Below, in pieces: positions 35,009 to 45,429 of a stretch of 61,636 bases of DNA. Below the pieces are notes generated by a model. It did no database searches and was not told the origin of the DNA. It saw nothing but the letters and a program-made list of their open reading frames with translations. The DNA lies in assembly GCA_902596975.1 (NCBI GenBank), contig CACJWS010000007.1:1-61636 (forward strand), in the 5' to 3' direction. Made by a program: the position numbers and the translations under genes. This stretch comes from an uncultured Pelagibacteraceae bacterium. GTDB taxonomy: Bacteria; Pseudomonadota; Alphaproteobacteria; Pelagibacterales; Pelagibacteraceae. Numbering within the stretch: position 1 is the first letter of the stretch; the number at the start of each line of letters is the position of its first letter.

Positions 35009-35290
35009 ATGTTTTTAATTAATTGTCCATTTTGTGGAGAGAGAGATCAAAGTGAATTTTCTTCAGGTGGCGAAGCTCATATAGTTAGACCAAAACAACC
35101 AACTGAACTTAGCGATGATGAATGGGCGGAATATCTATTTATGAGAAAAAATATTAAAGGTATTCAATTTGAAAGATGGAATCATGTTCACGGATGCAGA
35201 AAATGGTTCAACGTCGTTAGAGACACATCGAATGATAAAATATTATCTGTTTATAAAATGGGTGAAAAACCTCCTGTTAATTATAAGTAA
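35009..35290 (+). CDS. soxD: Sarcosine oxidase delta subunit
   Basis: 93-residue zinc-binding subunit. It starts MFLINCPFCGERDQSEFSSGGEAHI, with the Cys-x-x-Cys and His ligands of SoxD, and has RWNHVHGCRKWFNVVRDT later, containing the remaining His/Cys ligands. It lies 2 nt after soxB and overlaps the stop-start of soxA by one base. Needed for assembly of the tetramer. Confidence 0.95.
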   Translation: MFLINCPFCGERDQSEFSSGGEAHIVRPKQPTELSDDEWAEYLFMRKNIKGIQFERWNHVHGCRKWFNVVRDTSNDKILSVYKMGEKPPVNYK

Positions 35291-38200
35291 TGCCCAATTA
35301 TAGAATTCATAAAACCGAATATATTGATGAAACTAAGAGAGTTTCATTTAAATATGATGGCAAGACTTACTTTGGATATGAGGGTGATACCTTGGCATCT
35401 GCACTTTTGGCAAATGGTATTCATTTAGTCGGTAGAAGTTTTAAATATCACAGACCAAGGGGTATAGTTTCTTGTGGAGCAGAAGAGCCTAATGCAATTT
35501 GTCAAATTGGTAGTAAAAAAGACCTAACAGAACCAAATGTAAGAGCTACCGAGTTAGAATTGTATGAAGGATTAGAGGCAAGTTCTCAAAATTGCTGGCC
35601 TAACGTAAAATTTGACATCGGGGGTATTAATAATTTTATATCACCGTTAATTCCTGCAGGCTTTTATTATAAAACATTTATGTGGCCAAAGAGTTTTTGG
35701 AAAAAAGTATATGAACCATTAATACGATTATCTGCGGGTTTGGGAAAATCTCCTACAGAACCAGATCCTGATATCTATGATCACAAATATGTTCACTACG
35801 ATGTATTGGTAATCGGTGGTGGAATTTCAGGTATTATTGCTGCAAAAATGGCTGCAAAAAATAATTTAAAAACTTTATTAGTAGATGACAAAAAAATACT
35901 AGGTGGTTCTACAATTTATCAAAACAATGAGTCTATTAAGATTGATGATAAGTTATCAAATGAATGGTTAAAAAATGAAATTCAAGAAATTAAAAAATTA
36001 AGTAATTTAACAATTAAGACAAGAACAAGTATTGCAGCTTATCATGGATACAATTTTCTTTTAGCTAAAGAAAATTTAACAGATCATTTACCAGAGGAAA
36101 AAAAGAAAAATAAGATTAGACAACGATTATGGAAAATAAGAGCAAAAAAAGTTGTAATTGCAACTGGATCAATTGAAAGACCACTTGTATTCAATAATAA
36201 TGATAGACCAGGAATATTATTATCTAATTCTATAAACAAATATTTGGATTATTACGGCGTTACCTGTGGAGAAAATATAATATTATTTACAAATAATGAT
36301 AGTGCATACGAAACTTCAATTTCACTTCATAAAAAAGGTATAAAGAATATAATTGTTGATTTAAGAAAATCTGCTAGCTCTGAATTAATTAAACAAGCAG
36401 AAAGTCTAGGAATAAAAATCTACTTCAATCATGTTGTAACAAATACTTTTGGATACAGAAAAATAAATTCATTAGAAATCATGAAACTATCGGAAGATGG
36501 AAATACAACTGTAGGCAATAAAATTAGATTAAGTTGTGACTGTTTAGGAATGAGTGGTGGATGGACACCTATGGTGCATATGCATACTCAATCTGGAGGT
36601 AAATTAGATTTTAGAGATGAAGACCAAGTATTCTTACCAAAAGAAAATAGTGAATATCAAATTTCTGTTGGTTCATGCAATGGAGATTTTGATTTAGAAA
36701 ATATTATAGATAAAACAGTCAATAAAATTAATAAATTCTTAGATATAGATAATCAAGATTACCAGGATACAAATATAATTTGCTCTAAAGAAAATGATAA
36801 AAGAAATATATGGCTTTTACCAAATAAAATACCTTTAGGTAAAACAAAATGCTTTATAGATTTTCAAAATGACTCAACTGCAAAAGATATTAAATTAGCC
36901 TTAAAAGAAGGCTTTAGATCAATTGAACATGTAAAAAGATATACAACGACTGGTATGGCAACAGATCAGGGAAAGTTATCTAATATGCACGCACTTGGGA
37001 TTATAGCTGATACAGCTGGTGTAAAAATGGGTACATTGGGAACAACTACATTTAGGCCTCCATTCACACCATTAACTTTCGGAACACTAGTTGGGAGAAA
37101 TGTTGGAAAATTTTTTGAAGTAGTAAGAAAAACATCCATGCATGAATGGCATGTGGAAAATAATGCAGAATTTGAAAATGTTGGTCAGTGGAAAAGACCC
37201 TGGTACTATGCAAAAAATGGAGAAAATATGCATGATGCTGTTCAAAGAGAAAGTAAAGCGGCACGTGACAGTGCAGGTATCTTAGACGCATCAACTCTAG
37301 GAAAAATTGACATCCAAGGAACAGATGCATCAGAATTTTTAAATCGAGTTTACACAAATGCTTGGTCAAAACTTGCAATCGGAAAATGTAGATACGGACT
37401 TATGTTAAACGAGGATGGTATGGTTTATGACGACGGTGTTACTACAAGAATATCTGAAAATCATTATCTTATGACAACTACTACTGGGGGAGCCGCAAAT
37501 GTATTAAGCAAACTTGAGGATTATTTACAAACGGAGTGGCCAGAGTTAGATGTTTATTTAACATCAGTGACAGATCATTATTCTACAGCAAGTATTTGTG
37601 GACCAAATTCAAAAAAAATTCTTAACAAACTCTTTCCAAATTTAGATTTAAGTGATGAAAACTTTCCTCATATGTCATTTAAAGAAGATAAACTTGAAAA
37701 TATAAATTGTAGAATAATGAGAATAAGTTTTACGGGTGAACTAAGCTATGAAATTAACATAGAGTCGAAATATGGACATTCATTATGGAAAATGTGTATA
37801 GAAGCTGGGAAAGAGTTTAATTTGACACCTTATGGTACTGAAACAATGCATCTACTCAGAGCTGAAAAAGGTTTCATTATTGTTGGACAAGATACAGACG
37901 GCACAATGACTCCTTCAGACTTACAGATGGATTGGATTGTAAGTAAAAAGAAATATGACTTCATTGGTAAAAGATCTTTATATAGAAGTGATACTATTAG
38001 AGAAGATAGAAAGCAATTAGTAGGACTACTTACAGATGATCCAAAAGAAATTTTGGAAGAAGGTGCTCAAATTGTTTCAGACATTAAATCAAAGCCTATA
38101 GATATGCTAGGACATGTAACTTCAAGCTATTTTAGTCCAAACCTAAATAAATCAATTGCCTTGGCTGTAGTTAGAAGTGGTAAAACAATGAAGGGTCAAA

Positions 38201-38292
38201 AGTTAATTATTCCAATGGAAAACAAAAATATTAATGTGACCGTTTCTGACACAATTTTTTTAGACAAGGAGAATAAAAGACTAAATGCTTGA
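35290..38292 (+). CDS. soxA: Sarcosine oxidase alpha subunit
   Basis: 1000-residue subunit that binds NAD+ and tetrahydrofolate. N-terminal ferredoxin-like domain with VSFKYDGKTYFGYEGDTLASALLANG and the HRPRGIVSCGAEEPNA loop; a Rossmann fold DVLVIGGGISGIIAAKMA near residue 175; a second dinucleotide-binding half; and from about residue 620 a GcvT-like folate domain (DASTLGKIDIQGTDASEFLNRVYTNAW, GLMLNEDGMVYDDGVTTR) that accepts the methyl as methylene-THF. Length is standard. Overlaps soxG by 8 nt. Confidence 0.95.
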   Translation: MPNYRIHKTEYIDETKRVSFKYDGKTYFGYEGDTLASALLANGIHLVGRSFKYHRPRGIVSCGAEEPNAICQIGSKKDLTEPNVRATELELYEGLEASSQNCWPNVKFDIGGINNFISPLIPAGFYYKTFMWPKSFWKKVYEPLIRLSAGLGKSPTEPDPDIYDHKYVHYDVLVIGGGISGIIAAKMAAKNNLKTLLVDDKKILGGSTIYQNNESIKIDDKLSNEWLKNEIQEIKKLSNLTIKTRTSIAAYHGYNFLLAKENLTDHLPEEKKKNKIRQRLWKIRAKKVVIATGSIERPLVFNNNDRPGILLSNSINKYLDYYGVTCGENIILFTNNDSAYETSISLHKKGIKNIIVDLRKSASSELIKQAESLGIKIYFNHVVTNTFGYRKINSLEIMKLSEDGNTTVGNKIRLSCDCLGMSGGWTPMVHMHTQSGGKLDFRDEDQVFLPKENSEYQISVGSCNGDFDLENIIDKTVNKINKFLDIDNQDYQDTNIICSKENDKRNIWLLPNKIPLGKTKCFIDFQNDSTAKDIKLALKEGFRSIEHVKRYTTTGMATDQGKLSNMHALGIIADTAGVKMGTLGTTTFRPPFTPLTFGTLVGRNVGKFFEVVRKTSMHEWHVENNAEFENVGQWKRPWYYAKNGENMHDAVQRESKAARDSAGILDASTLGKIDIQGTDASEFLNRVYTNAWSKLAIGKCRYGLMLNEDGMVYDDGVTTRISENHYLMTTTTGGAANVLSKLEDYLQTEWPELDVYLTSVTDHYSTASICGPNSKKILNKLFPNLDLSDENFPHMSFKEDKLENINCRIMRISFTGELSYEINIESKYGHSLWKMCIEAGKEFNLTPYGTETMHLLRAEKGFIIVGQDTDGTMTPSDLQMDWIVSKKKYDFIGKRSLYRSDTIREDRKQLVGLLTDDPKEILEEGAQIVSDIKSKPIDMLGHVTSSYFSPNLNKSIALAVVRSGKTMKGQKLIIPMENKNINVTVSDTIFLDKENKRLNA

Positions 38293-38833
38293 CATCTTAC
38301 ATCCAAATATTTCGAATATTAATAAAAACAATATCGATATTAATTTATCTGAAGAAAAAATTAAAATTAATATCAGGGGAAAAAATAAAGAATTTTTTAC
38401 AAAAGTGGGTAAAATTCTATCTATTATTTTACCTTCTGAGTCAAATACCAGCTCATCAAATGAAAACTATGATGTTTTGTGGTTAAGTCCGGATGAATGG
38501 ATGGTATATTTTGATGAAAATAAAAATTCAAATATTTTTGATCAACTTTATAAAGATATTTCGTCTTTAAAATTTGGATCAATTACTGATATCTCTTCAC
38601 AATTAATTTGCATAAATATAAAAGGAGAAAATATATTTGAATTATTATCATCTGGATCACCTTTTAATTTCGAAAAATTTAAAAATAATGTTGGTTCATC
38701 AACACAAACAATAGTAAATCATATTGATGTAATTCTTCACCACAAGTCAAAGAATAATGTTAATTTATTTGTAAGAAGATCGTTTTCAGAACACCTTTAT
38801 GAATGGTTAGTTGATAGCTCTAATTTTGTCTAA
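38285..38833 (+). CDS. soxG: Sarcosine oxidase gamma subunit
   Basis: 182-residue smallest catalytic-complex partner, GcvT-fold-like and normally poorly conserved. The family pattern is seen in VLWLSPDEWMVYF, SITDISSQLICINIKGENIFELLSSGSPFNFEKF and the end LFVRRSFSEHLYEWLVDSS. The gene follows soxA with an 8-nt overlap and its 3' end overlaps the convergent MATE gene by 27 nt. Assignment rests on motifs and on completing the BDAG operon. Confidence 0.88.
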   Translation: MLDILHPNISNINKNNIDINLSEEKIKINIRGKNKEFFTKVGKILSIILPSESNTSSSNENYDVLWLSPDEWMVYFDENKNSNIFDQLYKDISSLKFGSITDISSQLICINIKGENIFELLSSGSPFNFEKFKNNVGSSTQTIVNHIDVILHHKSKNNVNLFVRRSFSEHLYEWLVDSSNFV

Positions 38834-40156
38834 TTTATAATTCAAATAAAAATAAGTATAACCAAGATACATCAGAGAGAAAATCCAATTGAATATTACC
38901 CATAACCAAAAAAATTCAGAAAAGTCAGAATTAAAATAAATTGCAGTATAAAATACGACAAATGGAAAAATTCCATTTCGGCAAATATTAGCAATTAATG
39001 CGTTTTCAGCTTTTTTCAAAGCCATAAAAAAACCATTTGATAAAAAAAATATTGGATAAGCTGGTAGCACAAAGGCTGAAATCTCTAAATATAATTTTCC
39101 AAATTCAACGACCTCTAAATCTTTTGAAAATAATTTTGTTATCATTTCAGCACCAAAATAAATAATAAAAGAAGAAATAATCATTATAATGAAAGCATAT
39201 TTTATAGCTTGGAAGTATGTTTCTTTAATTCTTAAAATATTTCGTGCACCAAAATTTTGAGCAATAATTGTGATAATTGCTGTATTTATTCCCAAGATTG
39301 GCAATAAAACCACTTGTTCTATTTTGGTGCCAGCCCCATAACCAGCTGCTGCATATTCTCCTGATAAACCTGCATATTTGAATACAATAGCAGAAGCAAT
39401 TGAATAACCGCAAATTGAAATTATTATTGGCATAGATTGAAAAAAAATATTTTTTAAAAAAAATAATTTAGGAATAAAATAAGAAATAAGTATGTTTTTA
39501 AATAAATTACTTTTTAAAACTTTTATAAATATAATTAAAAAAGCGACTGATTGAGCAATTAAAGTTGCGATCGCAATACCCTTCATGCCCAAAGCCGGAA
39601 TGAAATAAAAGCCAAATATTAAAATTGGATTTAACAATATGTTTAAAAAAAAAGATAATATTAAAGCATTTCTATAAGTTTTCGTATCGCCTTCTGCATG
39701 AAGTAATGAATTTAATGCAACAACTAAAATAAAAATAAACGAACCAAGAAAAATGATATCTGTATATTGTAAGCCAAGATTTATTACCTCGTTAGTTGAA
39801 CCCATAATTGAAAAAAGGTCTGATGCATAATTTAAACCAATAAAAGTAATCAATAGAATTATCGAAAAAGAAAAGAAAATTAATTGGCAGAAATAAATTG
39901 AAGCATTTTTATTATTTTTTTCTCCAATGCTATTACCTATCAATGATGTACCTGCAACTGTGATACCAATAGATGAGGCAATAATAATAAAATAAATTGG
40001 AAAAGATTTTGTTAAAGCTGACAAAGCTTCAGGTGATATTTTTCCTGCAAAATATGTATCAGCAATATTATATAACGTTTGAAAGAGTGTACCTACCGAT
40101 GCAGGTATCGCTAATTTTTTAATTAATTCTTTGATGTCATCACTTAATATATTCAT
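38807..40156 (-). CDS. MATE-family efflux protein
   Basis: 449-residue inner-membrane antiporter with about 12 spans in two repeats. Family marks: the N-terminal helix LIKKLAIPASVGTLFQTLYNIADTYFAGKIS and ALNSLLHAEGDTKTYRNALILSFFLNILLNPILIFGF in the first half, AAAGYGAGTKIEQVVLLPILGINTAIITIIAQNFGARN in the second. It exports cationic drugs or metabolites with Na+ or H+; the substrate is unknown. It overlaps soxG tail to tail. Confidence 0.9.
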   Translation of the reverse strand: MNILSDDIKELIKKLAIPASVGTLFQTLYNIADTYFAGKISPEALSALTKSFPIYFIIIASSIGITVAGTSLIGNSIGEKNNKNASIYFCQLIFFSFSIILLITFIGLNYASDLFSIMGSTNEVINLGLQYTDIIFLGSFIFILVVALNSLLHAEGDTKTYRNALILSFFLNILLNPILIFGFYFIPALGMKGIAIATLIAQSVAFLIIFIKVLKSNLFKNILISYFIPKLFFLKNIFFQSMPIIISICGYSIASAIVFKYAGLSGEYAAAGYGAGTKIEQVVLLPILGINTAIITIIAQNFGARNILRIKETYFQAIKYAFIIMIISSFIIYFGAEMITKLFSKDLEVVEFGKLYLEISAFVLPAYPIFFLSNGFFMALKKAENALIANICRNGIFPFVVFYTAIYFNSDFSEFFWLWVIFNWIFSLMYLGYTYFYLNYKLDKIRAIN

Positions 40157-40160
40157 GATA

Positions 40161-41033
40161 TTATTTTTTTGAATTTATCATTTGATTATGCCTCATTGTG
40201 AAACGTTTTATTTGATCATTTGTCAATTTATCAAAACAATTTGGACATGATAGGCCTACTTTATACTTTTTTGATTTGGTTAGTTTTTTATGCAATGGCA
40301 TTCTACAACCACCACAAACAGTATAATTTCCAATTTCTAGGTTTTTTTTAATAGTCACTCTTTTATCAAAAACAAAACATTCACCATTCCACTTACTTTT
40401 TTTTGGATCAGTTTTTTTAAAATAATTTAAGATACCACCCTTAAGCATATAAACATTTTTAAAACCTTTATTGTTAAGATAATTAGACGCTTTTTCACAC
40501 CTGATACCACCGGTGCAAAACATCCCTATTGATTCGTCTTTATTAAATTTTGATAAATAATTTTTAAAATCTCTAAAATTTTTAGTTTCTGGATTAAGAG
40601 CATTTTTAAATGTACCAATCTTATATTCAAAAGGTTTTCTGGCATCAATCAGTTTAATATTTTTTTTAGATATAAATTCGTCCCATTTTTTAGGTGATAA
40701 ATATTTTTTATTAAAAAAATTTTTAAAATTAATTTTTTCATTAATTGGAACCACTTCATCTTTTATTTTAACTTTATTTTTTGAGTATGGTAATATTTTT
40801 GAGTTAATTTTATTTTGAATATCAAACTTATCAATTGACAAGATTTTTTTTATTTTTGTAATTGTCAGTTTAATTTTTGTATGACTACCTGATATTGTGC
40901 CATTAATTCCTTCAGGAGATAATATTATAAGACCTTTAATATCAAGCTTATTAGTTTCTTTTAAAATATTTTTTTTAATTATTTTTAATTTATTAAGTTT
41001 TGATATTTTATAAAAAGATAGGATTTCAAACAT
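40161..41033 (-). CDS. trhO: tRNA uridine(34) hydroxylase, rhodanese-like
   Basis: Forms 5-hydroxyuridine at the wobble base of some tRNAs with O2 (TrhO/YceA family). About 290 residues: N-terminal acylphosphatase-like domain (GLIILSPEGINGTISGS), rhodanese domain (KLIDARKPFEYKIGTFKNALNPETKNFRDF) with the catalytic Cys in GMFCTGGIRCEKASNYL, and a C-terminal Cys-rich tail (CGGCRMPLHKKL, SCPNC). ATG at 41033 was preferred to 41045, which would overlap the upstream gene. Confidence 0.92.
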   Translation of the reverse strand: MFEILSFYKISKLNKLKIIKKNILKETNKLDIKGLIILSPEGINGTISGSHTKIKLTITKIKKILSIDKFDIQNKINSKILPYSKNKVKIKDEVVPINEKINFKNFFNKKYLSPKKWDEFISKKNIKLIDARKPFEYKIGTFKNALNPETKNFRDFKNYLSKFNKDESIGMFCTGGIRCEKASNYLNNKGFKNVYMLKGGILNYFKKTDPKKSKWNGECFVFDKRVTIKKNLEIGNYTVCGGCRMPLHKKLTKSKKYKVGLSCPNCFDKLTNDQIKRFTMRHNQMINSKK

Positions 41034-41035
41034 AA

Positions 41036-41683
41036 TTACCAACAAACTGTAAAACCATCACCAATTGGTAAAATATACTTATTAATAGGTGATTTTTTTA
41101 TGTATTTATTAAATTCTCTTAATTTTATAGTTAATTTGTCTTTTATCTTTGGATTTGCAACATCTCCTTTCCAAAGTGTATTATCAATTAAAATTATACC
41201 CTTTTTGCTTTTTAATTTAAGAGACTGATTAAAATAATTTATATAATTTTCTTTATCTGCATCAATTAATATCACATCATATTTTTCCTTTTTCTTAATT
41301 AGATTTTCAAGAGCAATTTTTCCATTTTCACAAAGAAGATTTATTTTTTTATCTTGCTTTGCTTCTTTAAAAAACTTAATTGCCTCATTGTTAGTTTTTA
41401 AATTTTTATCTATACCAATTAATTTGCAATTCTTAGGTAAGGCAAGTGCAGCAGATAAAATGCTGTAACCTGTAAAAGTGCCAATTTCTAAATATGATTT
41501 ATAGTTATTAATTTTTATGATAAATTGTATGAAATTAGCTTGTAGAATTGAAATTTGTAATTTTTTAATATGACCAAGTTTTTCGTTATATTTTAATAAT
41601 TTTTTTTGTACTTTGTGAAGATTATTTGTATGTGAAAAAATATAATTGATCATATTTTGATCAATTATGAAATTTTTATCCAT
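41036..41683 (-). CDS. O-methyltransferase (CCoAOMT/COMT-like family)
   Basis: 215-residue class I SAM methyltransferase of the PF01596 type. Motif I is [20 protein letters not shown], motif II IGIDKN, the metal/catalytic Asp region [16 protein letters not shown] and [16 protein letters not shown]. Bacterial members methylate catechols or other hydroxylated small molecules; some act on tRNA (TrmR). The substrate is not evident. It overlaps gatB by 8 nt and precedes trhO, another wobble-uridine enzyme, so a TrmR-like role in methylating 5-hydroxyuridine is an attractive inference. Confidence 0.88.
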   Translation of the reverse strand: MDKNFIIDQNMINYIFSHTNNLHKVQKKLLKYNEKLGHIKKLQISILQANFIQFIIKINNYKSYLEIGTFTGYSILSAALALPKNCKLIGIDKNLKTNNEAIKFFKEAKQDKKINLLCENGKIALENLIKKKEKYDVILIDADKENYINYFNQSLKLKSKKGIILIDNTLWKGDVANPKIKDKLTIKLREFNKYIKKSPINKYILPIGDGFTVCW

Positions 41684-43142
41684 TCAACTTTTCTTTTAAT
41701 ATTTTGTTTATTAATTGAGGATTACCTTTACCTTTACTTTCTTTCATGGCTTGACCAACAAAAAAGCCAAATAATTTATCTTTACCAGATTTATATTCAG
41801 CAACCTTATCTGAATTGTTTTCAATAACTTTATTTATCAATTCCTCAATTGCTTTTGGATCGCTTTCTTGTTTTAAACCTTTTTCTTTTACTATTATTAA
41901 TGGATCTTGATCTCCATCTATCATTTGTTCAAAAACTGTTTTAGCTATTTTTCCTGATATGGTTCCATCTTTTATAAGATTAATAAGTTTTGATAGATTT
42001 TTAGCACTAACTGGGCTTTGAGATATTTCTAAATTTTTTTCATTTAAAACTGCAAATAATTCACCTGTAATCCAGTTTGTTGCTAATTTAACATCTGAAT
42101 TTTTTATAACTTCTTCAAAGAAATTTGATGTTTCAATGTCAGATACCAAAATTGTTGCTTCATATGGTGAAAGATTAAATTTATCAATAAATCTTTTTTT
42201 CTTTTCATCCGGTAATTCAGGTATATCTGATTTTATTTTTTCAATTAATTCTTGGCTTATTTCAAGTGGTAATAGATCTGGGTCAGGAAAATATCTGTAA
42301 TCATGCGCGTCTTCTTTTGATCTCATAGATCTTGTCTCATTTCTTTTAGTGTCAAAAAGTCTTGTCTCTTGATCTATTTCTCTCCCCTCCTCTAACAAAT
42401 CTATTTGTCTATTCGCTTCGGATATTATTGCCATTTGCATAAATTTTATTGAATTAACATTTTTAATTTCACACCTTGTTCCGAATTCAGTCTTACCTTT
42501 TAATCTTACTGATACATTAACATCTGCCCTCAAAGAGCCTTCTTGCATATTGCCATCACATGTTCCTAAATATCTCATTATAGATCTTAATTTTTTTATA
42601 TAAACGTTGACTTCATCTGGAGATCTCAAATCAGGCTTACTTACTATTTCCATTAAAGCTACTCCAGATCTATTTAAATCGACTAATGTATTATTTGGAT
42701 CAATATCATGAATACTTTTGCCTGCATCTTGCTCTAAGTGTAATCTTTCAATTCCAATTTCTTTTTGACCATTCGGCATATCCAAAATTACTTTTCCTTC
42801 ACCGACAATTGGATATTTGTATTGAGAGATTTGATATCCTTGGGGTAAATCTGCATAAAAATAATTTTTTCTATCAAAGACAGATTTTTTATTTATTTTG
42901 GCTTTAAGTCCTATTCCAGTTTTAATTGCTTGTTCAATACAAAATTCATTTATAACTGGTAACATTCCTGGAAATGCTGCATCTACGAGACTAACTTGTG
43001 TGTTTGGATCTGCACCAAATTTTGTTGATGATTGAGAGAAAAGTTTTGACTCTGAAGTAACTTGAGCGTGCACTTCTAAACCAATTATCACTTCATATTG
43101 TTTATTTTCTCTTTCAATAAGATATTCACTATTTTTACTCAC
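41676..43142 (-). CDS. gatB: Asp-tRNA(Asn)/Glu-tRNA(Gln) amidotransferase subunit B
   Basis: tRNA-binding and kinase subunit of GatCAB, which converts mischarged Glu-tRNA(Gln)/Asp-tRNA(Asn). 488 residues with [21 protein letters not shown], the zinc-free cradle domain, [30 protein letters not shown], and a YqeY-like C-terminal tail ([24 protein letters not shown]). Its 5' end overlaps gatA by 8 nt. Confidence 0.97.
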   Translation of the reverse strand: MSKNSEYLIERENKQYEVIIGLEVHAQVTSESKLFSQSSTKFGADPNTQVSLVDAAFPGMLPVINEFCIEQAIKTGIGLKAKINKKSVFDRKNYFYADLPQGYQISQYKYPIVGEGKVILDMPNGQKEIGIERLHLEQDAGKSIHDIDPNNTLVDLNRSGVALMEIVSKPDLRSPDEVNVYIKKLRSIMRYLGTCDGNMQEGSLRADVNVSVRLKGKTEFGTRCEIKNVNSIKFMQMAIISEANRQIDLLEEGREIDQETRLFDTKRNETRSMRSKEDAHDYRYFPDPDLLPLEISQELIEKIKSDIPELPDEKKKRFIDKFNLSPYEATILVSDIETSNFFEEVIKNSDVKLATNWITGELFAVLNEKNLEISQSPVSAKNLSKLINLIKDGTISGKIAKTVFEQMIDGDQDPLIIVKEKGLKQESDPKAIEELINKVIENNSDKVAEYKSGKDKLFGFFVGQAMKESKGKGNPQLINKILKEKLNG

Positions 43143-44595
43143 TTAACCACCAGTCTGAAATATCATTTTTAAAATTAATCTTATCTTCTAATGCATAAGA
43201 AATATTAAGTATATTTTGCTCATCAAAAGGTTTTCCAATTACTTGAAGGCCTAAAGGATAATTATTTTTATCTTTACCAGCTGGTATAGAAATACCTGGT
43301 AAGCCTGCTAAATTTATTGGAACTGTAAATATATCATTTAAATACATTGATACTGGATCATTTGTTTTTTCACCAATTTTAAAAGCTGAGCTTGGAGTAG
43401 ATGGAGTTAAAATTGCATCAACTTTAGAAAAGGCATCATCAAAATCTTTTTTTATTAATTGTCTTACTTTCTGCGCTTTTAGATAATAGGCATCATAGTA
43501 TCCAGAAGATAAAACATAAGTTCCAATCATAATTCTTCTTTTAACTTCATCACCAAAACCTTCAGATCTTGTTTTTTCGTACATTTCTAATAAATTTTGA
43601 CCAGGAGATCTAAAACCATATTTAACACCATCATATCTAGCTAGATTTGATGATGCTTCAGCTGGTGCAACTATATAATAAGTTGGTAATGCGTAATTAG
43701 TATGTGGAAGTGAAATATCTATAATTTCTGCTCCGCAATCTTTTGCATATGAGATACCATTTTTCCATAACTGTTCAATTTCATCAGGCATATTGTCAAC
43801 TCTATATTCTTTAGGAATACCAATTTTCTTTCCTTTAATATCTTTTGATAATTCTTTTGAGTAATTATTTCTTTTGTATTCAATTGAAGTTGAATCTTTT
43901 TGATCGAATGAAGAGATCACCTCTAAAAGCATAGAACAGTCTCTTACATTTTTCGTCATAGGTCCTGCTTGGTCTAAAGATGAAGCAAAAGCTACAATTC
44001 CATAACGAGAACAACTTCCATATGTAGGTTTAAGTCCTACAGTTCCTGTAAATGATGCTGGTTGACGAATAGATCCACCTGTATCTGTTCCAATGGTAAC
44101 TGGAGTTAAATTTGCAGCAACAGCTGCAGAAGATCCTCCTGAAGATCCACCAGGTACTAAATTTTCTCCTATCGGATTTTGAACATTTCCAAAAAAACTA
44201 GTTTCATTTGAAGAGCCCATAGCAAATTCATCACAATTAAGTTTACCAAGAAGTATTGCTCCTTGATTCCACAAATTTTGAGTAACTGTAGACTCATATG
44301 TGGGAACGAAGTTATTTAATATTTTGCTACCTGCTGTTGTTCTAACTCCATTTGTACAAAATAAATCTTTAACAGCAATAGGAATACCTGGTAGTTTAAA
44401 ATCTAAATTAGGATTAGAGTCAAATTTCTTTGATTGATCTATTGCTTTTTCAAAATTATCTGTAACATAAACATTTAATTTTTTCGATTTTTCAGCGCGG
44501 TTTATAAATGCTTTTGTAATTTCCTCTGAAGATAGTTTTTTTTCTTTTATATTCGATGTTAATTCGAATAAACTTTGACTTGTTATATCTGACAT
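43135..44595 (-). CDS. gatA: Asp-tRNA(Asn)/Glu-tRNA(Gln) amidotransferase subunit A
   Basis: Glutaminase subunit of GatCAB. 486 residues of the amidase-signature family with the Ser-cisSer-Lys triad: Lys in [14 protein letters not shown], and the two serines in [19 protein letters not shown] and [16 protein letters not shown]. It overlaps gatC by one base. Together the three genes mean that this organism uses the indirect route to Gln-tRNA and possibly Asn-tRNA. Confidence 0.97.
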   Translation of the reverse strand: MSDITSQSLFELTSNIKEKKLSSEEITKAFINRAEKSKKLNVYVTDNFEKAIDQSKKFDSNPNLDFKLPGIPIAVKDLFCTNGVRTTAGSKILNNFVPTYESTVTQNLWNQGAILLGKLNCDEFAMGSSNETSFFGNVQNPIGENLVPGGSSGGSSAAVAANLTPVTIGTDTGGSIRQPASFTGTVGLKPTYGSCSRYGIVAFASSLDQAGPMTKNVRDCSMLLEVISSFDQKDSTSIEYKRNNYSKELSKDIKGKKIGIPKEYRVDNMPDEIEQLWKNGISYAKDCGAEIIDISLPHTNYALPTYYIVAPAEASSNLARYDGVKYGFRSPGQNLLEMYEKTRSEGFGDEVKRRIMIGTYVLSSGYYDAYYLKAQKVRQLIKKDFDDAFSKVDAILTPSTPSSAFKIGEKTNDPVSMYLNDIFTVPINLAGLPGISIPAGKDKNNYPLGLQVIGKPFDEQNILNISYALEDKINFKNDISDWWLSE

Positions 44596-44882
44596 TATTC
44601 AACAACCTTTGGTACAACAAAAAAATCTTTATTTTCTTCAGGTGAGTTTTTTAAAATTTTTTCTCTTATATTTTCTGATTTAATTTCATCTTTTCTAAAT
44701 CTTAGGGTGGTCTCAGCAATTGATGTTAAAGCTTGAACATTATCAGTATTTAATTCATTCAATTTTTCTATAAATTCAAATATATTATTTAAGTCGCTCT
44801 TTAATTTGTTAGCTTTTTCATCATCAATAGAAATTCTTGCTAATTTCGAAATGTGCTTTACTGTTTTAAGATCTATACTCAT
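44595..44882 (-). CDS. gatC: Asp-tRNA(Asn)/Glu-tRNA(Gln) amidotransferase subunit C
   Basis: Small clamp subunit of GatCAB, 95 residues from ATG at 44882 ([19 protein letters not shown]). The pattern V-K-x-IS-x-LARI near the N-terminus and the [19 protein letters not shown] segment are diagnostic. The frame is open 57 nt further upstream, but those codons are hydrophobic and not part of GatC. First gene of the gatCAB operon, divergent from ruvX. Confidence 0.94.
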   Translation of the reverse strand: MSIDLKTVKHISKLARISIDDEKANKLKSDLNNIFEFIEKLNELNTDNVQALTSIAETTLRFRKDEIKSENIREKILKNSPEENKDFFVVPKVVE

Positions 44883-44931
44883 ATGGTAAAAATATTGCCG
44901 CAAACTATCACTTAAGTAAATAATATACAAT

Positions 44932-45387
44932 ATGATCACAATTGAGGAATTTAAAAAGAAACAGCTAAATACATCTAGATTAATTGGTCTTGATTTAGGT
45001 TCAAAGAGAATTGGTGTAGCTATATGTGATGAAAATCAAAAAATTGCTACGCCGCTTAAAACAATAAACAAAACCAAATTTGAAGATCTTATCAATGAAT
45101 TATGGGTTATTATTAAAGAAAATAATATTAAAGGAATAATTATTGGCAATCCAATAAATATGGATGGTAGCTTAGGCAAATCCTCTCAATCAGTCAATGA
45201 TGTATCAAAAGCAATATCAAAAGAAATTGATCTTCCAATAAGTCTTTGGGATGAAAGATTATCAACAGTTGGGGCATTTAAATTAACTGAAAATTTAGGT
45301 ATTAACGTAACTAAAAGAGAAAAAAATATAGATAAAAATGCTGCCGCATTTATCTTACAAGGTGCCATAGATTTTATTAATAATTAA
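44932..45387 (+). CDS. ruvX: RuvX/YqgF putative pre-16S rRNA nuclease
   Basis: RNase H-like nuclease for 16S rRNA 5'-end maturation, formerly called Holliday-junction resolvase-like. 151 residues with the start RLIGLDLGSKRIGVAICDE carrying the catalytic Asp, IIGNPINMDGSLGKSSQSV, and LWDERLSTVGAFKL with the second acidic site. It diverges from gatC with 49 nt between starts, an arrangement common in alphaproteobacteria. Confidence 0.93.
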   Translation: MITIEEFKKKQLNTSRLIGLDLGSKRIGVAICDENQKIATPLKTINKTKFEDLINELWVIIKENNIKGIIIGNPINMDGSLGKSSQSVNDVSKAISKEIDLPISLWDERLSTVGAFKLTENLGINVTKREKNIDKNAAAFILQGAIDFINN

Positions 45388-45429
45388 TACTTGCATTAAT
45401 CAACCTTTGTGGCTATAGAGTTGGTTTTA

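Noticed and set aside
37064..37378. 104-codon minus-strand open frame in soxA
   Set aside because: Shadow of the conserved GcvT-like region; His/Phe/Leu-rich composition as expected from antisense reading.
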